Positions 52,844 to 61,783 of a stretch of 64,000 bases of DNA are shown piece after piece (the stretch's first letter is position 1; every line of letters begins with the position of its first letter). The DNA is from Paraniabella ginsengisoli. Its GTDB lineage: Bacteria; Bacteroidota; Bacteroidia; Chitinophagales; Chitinophagaceae. Below the pieces are notes generated by a model. That model was not told where the DNA came from and made no database searches. It saw only the letters and a list, made by a program, of their open reading frames with translations. The position numbers were made by a program, and so were the translations under genes. The stretch lies in NCBI RefSeq assembly GCF_022513635.1, contig NZ_JAKWBL010000001.1:1860001-1924000 (forward strand). Direction: 5' to 3'.

Positions 52844-53226
52844 ATTTTACATTTTAATGCCTAAATATAGGGCGAAAATTTGTTTTGCTGTAATCAATCA
52901 ATGAGCCACTTATAGCTATCATTGACTTTAAATTTCCGGAAGTATCTCAAAAAACATAGAGGTTTAAATATTAATTACACTAATTTATGATGATACCTAG
53001 TTTATCTGAAAATGCGAATTTCTATTTTAGAATATCCACATCTTTCGGCTTTTAAAAAATGCATAATAACCATATTACAAATATGTAGTATATTTATATT
53101 TTTAGCAATAAGCCGGATAAAATCTAATAATTACATTAATTAATGATTTTTTCATATAATAATTGTATTTTTTTATATAAATGATTATTATATTGAGAAA
53201 CATAAGTAGCCCTATTAACTTACGAA
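52844..53226. other. AT-rich divergent intergenic region between two regulators
   Basis: A gap of 383 nt, strongly AT-rich, separating the minus-strand XRE-cupin gene from the plus-strand TPR kinase. It should contain both promoters. The only structure noted is the CCTA-AATA-TAGG inverted repeat at 52860-52871 next to the XRE-cupin start. Long A/T stretches occur from 53080 to 53200. No gene and no clear TAnnTTTG box were found. Confidence 0.45.
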
Positions 53227-55241
53227 ATGAAGTTACTGAAGAAGACCAACGGAGTAATACTCAGTTTTTTTTGCTTAACCTTTATCGCCCCTAAGCTATT
53301 TTCTCAGATACCTTTTAGAGCCCTGGAAAATATTGCTAATTATAGTTATGATGGTAAGGATTTTGATGAAGTAGTTAAATATTACCGCTTTTATAAACCA
53401 GATTCGGCTGCCTATTATGCTAATATTGCGATCGGCATTTATAACAAACAAAAAGATTATCAGGTATTAGGAAATATGTTTAACCATCTTGGTATTATTA
53501 ATGAAAATCAGGGTGCTATTACAGAAGCTGAGCAAAAGTACAAGCAAGCCATATCCTACTTTAAGAGCGTCAACTTTCAACCTGGTATTGCTGACGAACT
53601 CAATAGATTGGGTGTGCTACAGTTGCGCAAATCTAATTACACAACGGCAACCAATTTTTTTCTGGAAGCTTTGGAAATTTATGATAAGCTTTCCTTATCC
53701 AGTGGAATTGCTGAATGTTATTTAAAGCTGGGAGCTGTACATGAGAGACAGAATGACTATGACGTAGCTTTGAATTATATACAGAAGGCAGATTCCATAA
53801 ACACACAGCTACCCTTTTCTGTTTTAACACTTTCTACTTATAATGCATTAGGAAGTATTTACAGTAAAAAAATATGTTCTCAAAAGCTATTCGTTATTAT
53901 GAAAATGGTCTTAAGCTAAGCAATGAGCCTCAGTATCAGGGTTTGTATTTATCATTTTCGGCTAACCTAGCTTCGTCGTATGTTAAGGTTGGTAAGAAGA
54001 AGGAGGCATTGGAGATTTTAACAGGCGTATTGCCCATTGCTGTGCAGAACAAATTCTATGAAAAAGAAATTCAGATATTATTAGCCCTTGCAGAAGTTTA
54101 TTTTCTAGACAATTTTGAGGCAGCAAAAGTATACCTCGACTCAAGTTTTAATAAGGCCAACCGGTATGGAGATAAGGAAGCTGTTATACGTTCACTAAAA
54201 GCCATGTCTGCATTATATAAGGTGCACGCACAATACAAAGAGTCAATGGCGATTTCTGAAAAGGAAAGACAAATGTCAGATAGTCTTTTTAATAAACAAA
54301 AAGCTATTGAAGTCGCCGATCTTCAGGCTAATCATCAACTTCAAAAATCAAAAACAGATATTAACCGCCTGGAACTAATTAACAAAACAAATCTAACGAT
54401 CAGATATGGAATCATTTTGATTTTAGCTGTTATACTAATTTTCCTATTCATCATACTATACTTTTATTATCGCTCAAGAAAACTAAATAAGCTGGTAAAT
54501 AGAGCAAATAATAACTTGCAAATACTCAATGAAGAATTAGAAGAAATGCATGTTGTAAAAGATAAAATGTTTGCAATTATAGGTCATGACCTACGAAGCC
54601 CGCTCGCTTCAGTAATAGGAATGCTTGATTTGTTAAAGGAGGATGCGCTCGACAAAACAGAGCAATTGACCATCATTGAGCAACTATCCATCCACAGCAA
54701 AGGCTCGATGGAAATGCTGACAAACCTATTACTTTGGGGACAAAACCAAATAAAGGGTAGTTATCTTAGGCCGCAATACTGTTCTGTTAAAGATATTATT
54801 GCAAAAAACATTCTTTTAGTTAAAGTTGCGAGCACACAAAAGTCACTTACTATTGAAGACCTGACAGATGCGTCAGCAGTTGTTTGGGCAGATCCTTCCC
54901 ATATTGACTTTGTTTTCAGAAACTTAATTTCAAATGCAATCAAGTATAGCAGGAAACATGGAAGTATAATCATTGGGGCTGAACCACAAAAAACGCCTTC
55001 TCATATTTCATTTTATATAAAAGATACTGGCATTGGAATAAGCCAGGAACGTTTATCATCGATTTTTAAACTTAATGGGCAAAGTACAATAGGAACAGCT
55101 GGTGAAAAAGGCACTGGCCTCGGTTTAGTAATGTGCAAGGATTTTATCGAGGCTAATGATGGCGAACTTCATGTAGAAAGTGAAGAAAATGTAGGTAGCG
55201 TTCTGAAAATTACTTTTAGAAGATATCCGCGTGATTATTGA
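53227..55241 (+). CDS. TPR-sensor histidine kinase (one-base frameshift)
   Basis: About 671 residues. A signal peptide or anchor (GVILSFFCLTFIAPKLFSQ) is followed by about seven TPR units (DYQVLGNMFNHLGIINENQG, FQPGIADELNRLGVLQLRKS) facing the periplasm. A coiled segment, one membrane helix (IILILAVILIFLFIILYFYY), HisKA (MFAIIGHDLRSPLASVIGML) and HATPase (NLISNAIKYSRK, DTGIGIS, GTGLGLVM) follow. The frame breaks in the A run 53866-53872; one added A gives YSKKNMFSKAIRYYENGLKL. No receiver or output domain is attached and no response regulator gene is adjacent. It stands divergent to the XRE-cupin gene, so it may sense conditions for the neighbouring locus, though its partner is unknown. Confidence 0.88.
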
Positions 55242-55280
55242 CTATTTCACCTCTTCCGTCCCTTTTACCTAAGTACATAG

Positions 55281-55705
55281 TTACATGTAAATATTATGAT
55301 GTTTGACAAGATAGGGAACTCCTATTGTTGCGAAAACACCCGATATAAGAAAAAGCCCTAGCAAAAGATGCTGGAATTGATTAGTTACAACAGGATCTGC
55401 AGACCGATGAATATGCATTATTCCATATATGCAAAGTGCACAAACTATTGTCGATAAAACGATATAGATTAAAGATCCTGCCTTAAAATACCTATCAAAA
55501 AATGCATATGCAACACCTGCTATTGGAAGCAGAAGAAGCGTTCCAAAAATAATTGTCGACACATTAATTATTTCATGCAAAGGAAATGCTATATACGATC
55601 GAAAAAAAGATCATAAAACAAATTGATCAACGTAGCAATGTATCCCGCAAATAAGCCTGCCATCAGAGGTTTGTAAATATGTCCGTCAAAATTTTTCTTT
55701 TTCAT
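55281..55705 (-). CDS. Small membrane protein, four predicted helices (one-base frameshift)
   Basis: About 141 residues, not recognised. The start at 55705 gives MKKKNFDGHIYKPLMAGLFA, a first helix (LMAGLFAGYIATLINLFYDL), then a break in the A run 55602-55608. One added T on the coding strand joins LFFRSYIAFPLHEIINVSTI, after which three more helices follow (IFGTLLLLPIAGVAYAFFD, YIVLSTIVCALCIYGIM, LLLGLFLISGVFATIGVPYL). Without repair only the last 99 residues are seen. Several histidines lie near helix ends. A TGAT-N4-ATCA box sits 13 nt before the start and the gene follows the Crp/Fnr regulator. A role in a redox or stress response is only a guess. Confidence 0.72.
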
Positions 55706-55717
55706 GTTGCAAAAATA

Positions 55718-55729
55718 TGATATAAATCA
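55718..55729 (-). promoter_or_regulatory. FNR-type box upstream of the small membrane protein gene
   Basis: TGATATAAATCA is a TGAT-N4-ATCA inverted repeat. With its flanks (55716-55733) it matches the site at 56507-56524 in 17 of 18 positions. It lies in the gap between the Crp/Fnr gene and the small membrane protein gene, close to the start codon, so binding here would more easily block than activate. Confidence 0.6.
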
Positions 55730-55756
55730 CATTTTTAAAAAGAAAAAACAATTCGA

Positions 55757-56440
55757 TTATAAAGTTAACAACTCACGCAACGACTTTAGTTTAAGAATAG
55801 CTATACTTTTTCCTTTGCTTTTAATATATTTTTTCGATTCCAGTTCCATAGTAACCCTTGAAACAGTTTCGTAAGTGGCACCAACATAAGAAGCAATTTC
55901 CTGTTTTGTTAATTTGATATCAATAAAACCTTGTTCATCCATACCAAAACATTCCTTTAGCATAAGTAAAGCCTCAACAATTCTGCCCTTAACATCCATG
56001 TGAGCCATGTTGCGTATTCTTCTCTCTGTAGATTCCAATTCATTTATATACAAGTCCATTAAGATATACGCAAGTTGTGGGTTTACCTTTAGTGAAGTTT
56101 CAAAAATGTTAATGGGAATGAACATCAGACTGCTGGCTTCTATTGCAGTGGCTGACGCTGTGAGCTTTTTCTTACTTCCCATTCCACGGTACCCAATCAT
56201 ATCTCCATTTCTTGCAAATCGAACAATGACATTTTTTTCAACTTCCCAGCGTTGATGTATTTTTACTTTACCCTCGCCAATAAAATACACTCCTTTCAGT
56301 TGATCGCCTTCTCTGAAAATCGTCTCTCCCTTTTTAAAAACAAAAATTTCTCTATTATCATCTATAACAGACCTCCACTCTGGCACACAATTCTGGTATA
56401 GAAAATTTTCAGAAAGTTTATATAGTTTTTGATCTTTCAT
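55757..56440 (-). CDS. Crp/Fnr-family transcriptional regulator
   Basis: An intact 227-residue protein: cyclic-nucleotide-type effector domain (FKKGETIFREGDQLKGVYFI), long dimer helix (FETSLKVNPQLAYILMDLYI) and winged helix with recognition segment YETVSR (Glu191, Ser194, Arg195). That E-x-x-S-R arrangement is the one FNR uses to read TTGAT half-sites, and two TGAT-N4-ATCA boxes flank this gene. The N-terminal cysteine cluster that binds iron-sulfur in true FNR is absent; only one cysteine (Cys18) is near the start, so it is not an iron-sulfur oxygen sensor of the FNR kind. Effector is unknown. It probably regulates itself and the membrane protein gene downstream. Confidence 0.9.
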   Translation of the reverse strand: MKDQKLYKLSENFLYQNCVPEWRSVIDDNREIFVFKKGETIFREGDQLKGVYFIGEGKVKIHQRWEVEKNVIVRFARNGDMIGYRGMGSKKKLTASATAIEASSLMFIPINIFETSLKVNPQLAYILMDLYINELESTERRIRNMAHMDVKGRIVEALLMLKECFGMDEQGFIDIKLTKQEIASYVGATYETVSRVTMELESKKYIKSKGKSIAILKLKSLRELLTL

Positions 56441-56508
56441 TTAAGATTTAAAAATACATATAAGAAGTTGTTTGTACCCTACTATTAGTAGGAGCGATTT
56501 CCTTTATA

Positions 56509-56520
56509 TGATTTAAATCA
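56509..56520 (-). promoter_or_regulatory. FNR-type box upstream of the Crp/Fnr gene
   Basis: TGATTTAAATCA, a perfect TGAT-N4-ATCA palindrome, lies 69 nt before the start of the regulator gene at 56440. The 18-base stretch 56507-56524 differs from the one at 55716-55733 at a single position. Placement suits autoregulation. Confidence 0.68.
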
Positions 56521-56555
56521 CATAACAATCGTTAACTTTCATTTACTATTCTATT

Positions 56556-57337
56556 TTAATTTGTAAAAAACCTAACCCAATCTATTTCCATTTCCACGGG
56601 CAAATCGGAAGGTTCAACTTCACCAACCCAACTGCCACCTAATTGCATATCAAGAAGTAAATAATGTTTTCCATCCGAATAGGGAAACTGATCTTTTTGT
56701 CTGTTTCAATTCGTGGATAAGCAAAAGTCCTTTTATCATTTACATAAAACACTACGCTGTCCTGATACTTCTCAACAGCATAGGTATTGAATTCATTTGG
56801 TGTGATAGGTGCTGTAGCACTATGTTTTGGGTTATCCTTTATATTTAGGTCAATTGTATAAGATGAATGAACCGTTTGATAAACAATGCTATCATCATTG
56901 AGGCGTTCCATTATATCGATTTCGCCCCCTCCCGGATATTTCTTTCCCTGACCCAACATCCAGAAAGCAGGCCACGCACCATTAGCACTGTTAAGCTTTG
57001 CTCTTATTTCTATTCTTCCCAAGTCGAAGGCTACTTTATCTTTTGTAAAAACACCTCCTGTTAAATATCGGGAAGTATCATCTTTAACTGTTGTATTGTT
57101 AATCCCTCTAAGAATCAATTTACCATCACGAAGCGCATAGCAACTATCAAAATCACTCATGTGCCTGTCCCAATCGGATGTACCTCTTGGGATCTTTGAC
57201 CAACGAGTTGTATCAAAAATTTTCTTTTGGTTGAAATTTTCTTCCCAAATTAATTTGTTTTTCTGAACAGGGATCAAACTAGCGCACGACGCAAAAAGAA
57301 GTAACATTATGCTATAGCCAAATGTCTTTCGCTTCAT
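56556..57337 (-). CDS. GH16 beta-glucanase-like lipoprotein (one-base frameshift)
   Basis: About 260 residues from the ATG at 57337; a second in-frame ATG lies 18 nt upstream at 57355. The signal ends in a lipobox (LLLFASCASL), so the enzyme is membrane-anchored. Catalytic motif GGGEIDIMERLND carries the two Glu of GH16 (ExDxxE). GRIEIRAKLNSANGAWPAFW is the flanking conserved strand. The frame breaks in the T run 56694-56698; one added A on the coding strand gives KKDQFPYSDGKHYLLLDMQL and the expected end EIDWVRFFTN. GH16 covers beta-1,3-glucanases, agarases and carrageenases; with so few other clues the substrate is open. Confidence 0.87.
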
Positions 57338-57431
57338 AAAGCATTCTATCAACATAAGGTTCTGATTTAAAAATATGTTTTAAAAAAGTATTAGAGCGTT
57401 AGTTTTTTATTTGGCATTTTCAGAGGATTAA

Positions 57432-58034
57432 TTAGATCCTGTATGTAAGAATCACGCGACCCGATTTGCTCGGTTGTGCCTCTACAAACTGGAGCCGTTG
57501 CTGTCGCACAACCTTAAAGAGCGGCTTACCACTTCCCAAAATAATCGGGTGAACGATTAGTCGCAGTTCGTCGATCAGGCCCGCATCCATCAGGCTGGTG
57601 ACTAGACCTGCTCCACCAACAACATAGGTATTCTTTCCCGGTGTACTTTTCAGTTCCTGCAAGGCTGCAATATCTCTGACTATCTGAGCCTTCGGCCATG
57701 ATACGCTATTGAGTGTGGTAGATAAAATAACGTGTGGCGTTTTCGCTGCTAATTGAGCATACTCAATTTCACTGCTGGATGGCAGCCGCCTTTCCTGCGA
57801 CGGAACCTCCGGATTAGGTGGAATGTGTTGAGGATTTTCATGGATTGATCCCCAATACTCACCATAGCCAGGGTACATATGTCCGCCTAAAAGAAATGTG
57901 TCGACATCGTCGATCAGTTGGATCGCATCCGCCCAGGAATCGATCCAATCCGTTTTCCCATCGAGGTCTTCGACGAAGCCATCTAATGAAACCTGCATTG
58001 CTGAAATCCATTTCCTAGAATTATTAGATGCCAT
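57432..58034 (-). CDS. RibD C-terminal/dihydrofolate-reductase-like protein, probably transferred
   Basis: A 200-residue cytoplasmic protein. WISAMQVSLDGFVEDLDGKT at the start and TYVVGGAGLVTSLMDAGLID later are typical of the RibD_C reductase fold (DHFR-like), with the ending HPIILGSGKPLFKVV. Members bind NADPH; the substrate of these stand-alone proteins is mostly unknown. Its start is preceded by AAGGAGG (58041-58047 on the complement) with a 6-nt spacer, a near-perfect Shine-Dalgarno site. Such sites are rare in Bacteroidota and absent from its neighbours here. Its sequence also appears richer in G and C than nearby genes. Both suggest recent transfer from a donor that uses Shine-Dalgarno initiation. 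Confidence 0.88.
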   Translation of the reverse strand: MASNNSRKWISAMQVSLDGFVEDLDGKTDWIDSWADAIQLIDDVDTFLLGGHMYPGYGEYWGSIHENPQHIPPNPEVPSQERRLPSSSEIEYAQLAAKTPHVILSTTLNSVSWPKAQIVRDIAALQELKSTPGKNTYVVGGAGLVTSLMDAGLIDELRLIVHPIILGSGKPLFKVVRQQRLQFVEAQPSKSGRVILTYRI

Positions 58035-58040
58035 ATTGTT

Positions 58041-58047
58041 CCTCCTT
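58041..58047 (-). promoter_or_regulatory. Strong Shine-Dalgarno site of the RibD-C gene
   Basis: AAGGAGG on the minus strand, six bases before the ATG at 58034. It is an ideal anti-16S match with ideal spacing, while other starts in the window have only AT-rich leaders. It fixes the start codon of this gene. Confidence 0.8.
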
Positions 58048-58304
58048 TTATTTAATGTTCAACAAATATAATACCCGAATATTTTCATTAATGGTGGTAA
58101 ATCGGACTTTATAGCGGGCTAATATAGACGGCATACATCTAACATCGTTAAAAAGGAGTATAAATCATAATTATGCCGACATTAAATAAATTCTCAAATA
58201 TTCCGCTGTTATCCCATCGTTATTTCATGTCAAAATACAATGGCTATACAGTAATAGACAAGCTTTGTAAATACGGTTTATAGCCGTTTCAGGTAGGCGT
58301 TCAT

Positions 58305-59458
58305 TTAACCTCGGAGATAAACTTTAATTTTAATCATTATCATCTTATCCCAGTTTTTTCTTAGCCATCTGCGAACCGGCTCATCATACCATTTTAAACT
58401 TGCGTATGCCAAAATAATACTACCTACCAGGATCAACAACGCATAAGGCCAGGCGTCCATGATGGTTACACCTTTATGATTACTGATCCAGGCGACGTAA
58501 AAATATACCAGCGGATAATGCACCAGGTAAAGCGGATAGGATATATCACCTAAGAATTTGCATATCCTGCGTTCACTCTGAGTATGTATTACACCGCTTG
58601 CACCCAAATAAACAATGAGCGGAAAAACAATGATGATACATACCGATTCATAGATCCCGTTCATCCAAACATTCTCAGCGCCGCCTATGCGTGGCATATA
58701 TAAGACAAGGGCGACCAAGAGGCTACACCATAAAAAGGCATGCTTAATGCGGGTGGGTTTAGCTATTCTTGATAGCAGCAGACCCGCAAAAAAGGGATAC
58801 ATAGTTCGGGTAATACCCACGCGTACCTGTTCCGCGTTTAATGTCCAACCACCGCTGACATCCCCGTTGGGACTGGTTATGGCCAAATGAGCGAGCGCTA
58901 TGGCCGCGATCAACACTAATATACTAAGTGCTGTTTTTGAAAATTTTCGGATGCCGATAGCATAAAGGATATTGGCAATATACTCAAAGAACAAAGACCA
59001 GCCTACGCTATTGAGTGGGTGCATTTCTTGCCACCCTCGTATGTCCATTGATAAGGGTACAGGAAGAATAGTATAACCAATGAGCATTACCAGTAGCATC
59101 TTCCACAGAGGAATGGTATGGATAAGTGGCCAGATCGTTGAATCAGTAAAATAAAAACCGATTGCTCCAAGGGTCATTCCCAATATTACCATGGGTTGAA
59201 GCCGAGCAATCCGGCGCTTAAAGAAAGTCCAATGGTCATTTTATGCCAGCGGTCGTCATAAGCATAGCCGATCACAAAGCCAGACAACAGAAAGAAAAAG
59301 TCAACAGCCAGGTAGCCGTGGTTAACCAGTATATCCAGGTGTCCGGTTCCTAACGGTTCGGTCAGGTGGAAGGTTACAACAATGATGGCTGCTACGCCAC
59401 GTAATCCATCTAATATGGGATAATGCGGCTTTACTGAAAGACTGCTATTTTTATTCAT
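58305..59458 (-). CDS. Membrane acyltransferase family 3 (one-base frameshift)
   Basis: About 384 residues with about ten membrane helices. The start HYPILDGLRGVAAIIVVTFH carries the family's ILDGLRG signature, followed by LAVDFFFLLSGFVIGYAYDD and, after repair near 59231-59233, TFFKRRIARLQPMVILG. The tail LGDISYPLYLVHYPLVYFYV is also typical. Members transfer acetyl or other acyl groups to sugars of surface polysaccharides or antibiotics. It is 270 nt behind the RibD-C gene's start with no close neighbour, so its substrate is unknown. Confidence 0.9.
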
Positions 59459-59857
59459 TGGGCTTTAGAGCTGGAAACGTAAGATTTAATAAACTTTTCT
59501 TTCTTGACATACTTGAAGGCCAAGCAAGAATAAAGGACAAAATTGCAAAAGCGTTAATCTTAATACTAGTTCCACGTATCGTTTATAAATTACCATTTAA
59601 CGAATTGGTAAAATTAAATAAGCTACTCATTTAAATTTGATCAAATCGTATCAAAATCTAGTCAAATAGTCTCATTTTTACACGTAAGAAAAACGACCCA
59701 AAATAGCATAAACTTATTATGGCCAAACAAAGGATATTGTTGTTTACTATTATTGGTGCTTATTGCAAATAGCCAGTAGAGTGGAATTACTAAGGAAGAA
59801 CAATATAAAAGCAATTCATAACGTTATGCCTCAAAATCAAAAATCTTATACTCACCT
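59459..59857. other. Intergenic region with spaced TCAAA words
   Basis: A gap of 399 nt, AT-rich. Upstream of the acyltransferase start, 59637-59668 contains three TCAAA words about 10-11 bases apart (TGATCAAATCG, TATCAAAATC, TAGTCAAATAG), roughly one helix turn, so a protein could bind one face. No gene longer than about 16 codons and no clear promoter box were found. Confidence 0.4.
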
Positions 59858-60436
59858 TTAATAATCCAGTTCTTTAAGATTTTCCCTATACTTCTTAAAT
59901 GTCACGGGATTAATAGTTTCAGCTAATTTAATATATAGTTTTATGTCTCCGGCATTATACAAAAGAATTGCCAGTGTTGCTCTGACAAAAGGGGTAGATT
60001 TTCGCGCAAGTTTAGTTAACAGCTTCTTTTCTTCGTAAGATAAATGCCTTATTATTTCTACATACTTAACGCTTGCTTCCTTAAGTTTAACAGTGCTCAA
60101 TTTTCTAAAGATGAGAAGAACATCCAATAACTGTAGATAAGGAATGGTATCTTTTGAAAAGTCACATCTCTGGAGAGTAAAAATCACTTTACACCCTTTC
60201 ACATTAAGTGTTCGAAAGCTTTGAGGCCCTGATATATAAATTCGATTAGTTGTATCTATACTCAACTGCTCCAACAAATCCTCGTTTATCAAATACCAGA
60301 CAGCACTTCTGTGTTCGCTAAGCAACTGTTTAATGCAATTAATAATACTTTTCTGTGAGTATAATTCAGATTGTTGCCTAAGTGCTTTATGAAGTTTTTC
60401 TTTAAAATCAATATGCCCAGTTTTATCAATAATCAT
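59858..60436 (-). CDS. Uncharacterised protein, 192 residues
   Basis: Not recognised. The protein has no signal peptide and no membrane helix. It is rich in Lys, Leu and Ile and predicted mostly helical, with a central beta-looking stretch (NRIYISGPQSFRTLNVKGCK). The N-terminal part (MIIDKTGHIDFKEKLHKALR, SIINCIKQLLSEHRSAVWYL) and the C-terminal helices (YEEKKLLTKLARKSTPFVRA) suggest a STAS-like or regulatory fold, but no motif is decisive. The frame is intact. It lies 48 nt beyond the end of the DUF2264 gene on the same strand, so it could be co-transcribed as the last gene of that set. Confidence 0.65.
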   Translation of the reverse strand: MIIDKTGHIDFKEKLHKALRQQSELYSQKSIINCIKQLLSEHRSAVWYLINEDLLEQLSIDTTNRIYISGPQSFRTLNVKGCKVIFTLQRCDFSKDTIPYLQLLDVLLIFRKLSTVKLKEASVKYVEIIRHLSYEEKKLLTKLARKSTPFVRATLAILLYNAGDIKLYIKLAETINPVTFKKYRENLKELDY

Positions 60437-60484
60437 AACTCCTTTAATGATGCGTCATACAACGCTTCAGCTTATAAAGTGCTT

Positions 60485-61735
60485 TTAATAATCAACTGCA
60501 TAATCTTTCGGAAAAGATTTTCCTGACCAGGCTTTCAATTGTGTCCATTCAGTAAAGGGTGCCGACCAAAATTCATGTGTTTGCGGTAAACCTAATGCCA
60601 GGAAGACTAATGATGTCACATACATACTTCCTGTATTAGAATAATAATCAGAAAGACTGCTTTGATTATCACCGACAAGACCAAGCGTTAGCCAACCTTG
60701 TTTCGTAAACGTGGATGGGATGAACATACGCTTCATTACAGCTGTCAGGGCGCAACGTACCTGGGCTGGCGATATTTCTTTTGGCAATCCGTCTTCCAGC
60801 GCAAGTTTTACTAACGGTTGAAAGGCACCTAGCCTATAGGTAGATGAGCGACCTACAACCAGGTAAGTACCTTCCGGAGAAATATATCTTTCCAGGAAAG
60901 ATCCATAGCGCTGCATTCTTTTATAGGCAATTTCATACTCCTCCCCGTTTCTGCGGCCATGGGCCACATTTACTTTTAACACGTCTGTCAACATTGGATG
61001 CATTACATAGCCATTGTAATGATCGAAGTGGAATCGATCACCATCGCTATACCATCCATCCCCTACATACCATTTTGTAACCTGGTCAATGGCATTATCA
61101 ATTCTTCCTTCATCAATTTTTTCTCCAATACTTAACAAGAAGCTTTCAATCATAGCAGCAAATAAAAGCCAATTGCTTTTGAAGGGTTTAATACGGCGGA
61201 TGTTTTTAAATTCTTGAATGAATTGTTGTTTTGTTTTATCACTTAATGGTTCCCATAAATTATTTGGCGCATAAAGAAAAGCTTGTGCAATATGAGCAGC
61301 ATCAACTAATGGTTGCGCAGTTTTACCATCTCCCCAAAATAAATAGTCCGCGCTTTGAGGGTTTACAGCATGTGATAAGCTCTGCTGTGTCTGTTCCAAC
61401 AACCTATGGCGAACTTTACCTTCTGCACTATTATCAACTGGCAATTCCAGAAATGGTGCGATGCCGCCAATGAGCCTGCCAAAAGCTTCCATGTAAGCTA
61501 CCTGATCATTTCGTCCATCCCATGTAGGGCTATAAGCAATAGGCATATTTTTACGCAGCAAGTCACGGCTCATGTTTGCTAATATCGGGCTGGAAATTTT
61601 ATCAAGAAGACCAACCCAAAAAGCGCGGTCAGACTTTGGCCCATTGTTTAAAATTTTAGCATCTACGTTTTTAAAAGGGACGGCACCGCCTATTCCTAAC
61701 AAGGAAGACCATTTTAAAAAATTTCTTCTTTCCAT
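60485..61735 (-). CDS. DUF2264 protein with Tat-type signal
   Basis: An intact 416-residue protein. MERRNFLKWSSLLGIGG is a twin-arginine-like export signal. The body matches DUF2264: TWDGRNDQVAYMEAFGRLIG, KTAQPLVDAAHIAQAFLYAP, WYSDGDRFHFDHYNGYVMHP and VVGRSSTYRLGAFQPL, an (alpha/alpha)6-type helical barrel. DUF2264 proteins occur in polysaccharide-utilisation loci beside polysaccharide lyases and glycuronyl hydrolases, and some are reported to act on uronic-acid-containing ends; the activity here is not shown. It follows the GH29 fucosidase by 48 nt. With GH88 and GH29 it forms a uronic-acid and fucose-releasing set. Confidence 0.85.
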   Translation of the reverse strand: MERRNFLKWSSLLGIGGAVPFKNVDAKILNNGPKSDRAFWVGLLDKISSPILANMSRDLLRKNMPIAYSPTWDGRNDQVAYMEAFGRLIGGIAPFLELPVDNSAEGKVRHRLLEQTQQSLSHAVNPQSADYLFWGDGKTAQPLVDAAHIAQAFLYAPNNLWEPLSDKTKQQFIQEFKNIRRIKPFKSNWLLFAAMIESFLLSIGEKIDEGRIDNAIDQVTKWYVGDGWYSDGDRFHFDHYNGYVMHPMLTDVLKVNVAHGRRNGEEYEIAYKRMQRYGSFLERYISPEGTYLVVGRSSTYRLGAFQPLVKLALEDGLPKEISPAQVRCALTAVMKRMFIPSTFTKQGWLTLGLVGDNQSSLSDYYSNTGSMYVTSLVFLALGLPQTHEFWSAPFTEWTQLKAWSGKSFPKDYAVDY

Positions 61736-61783
61736 TTTCTGAAATATTCTTTGATTAAGTTTTTGCCTTTTCTTCTGCCTGTT

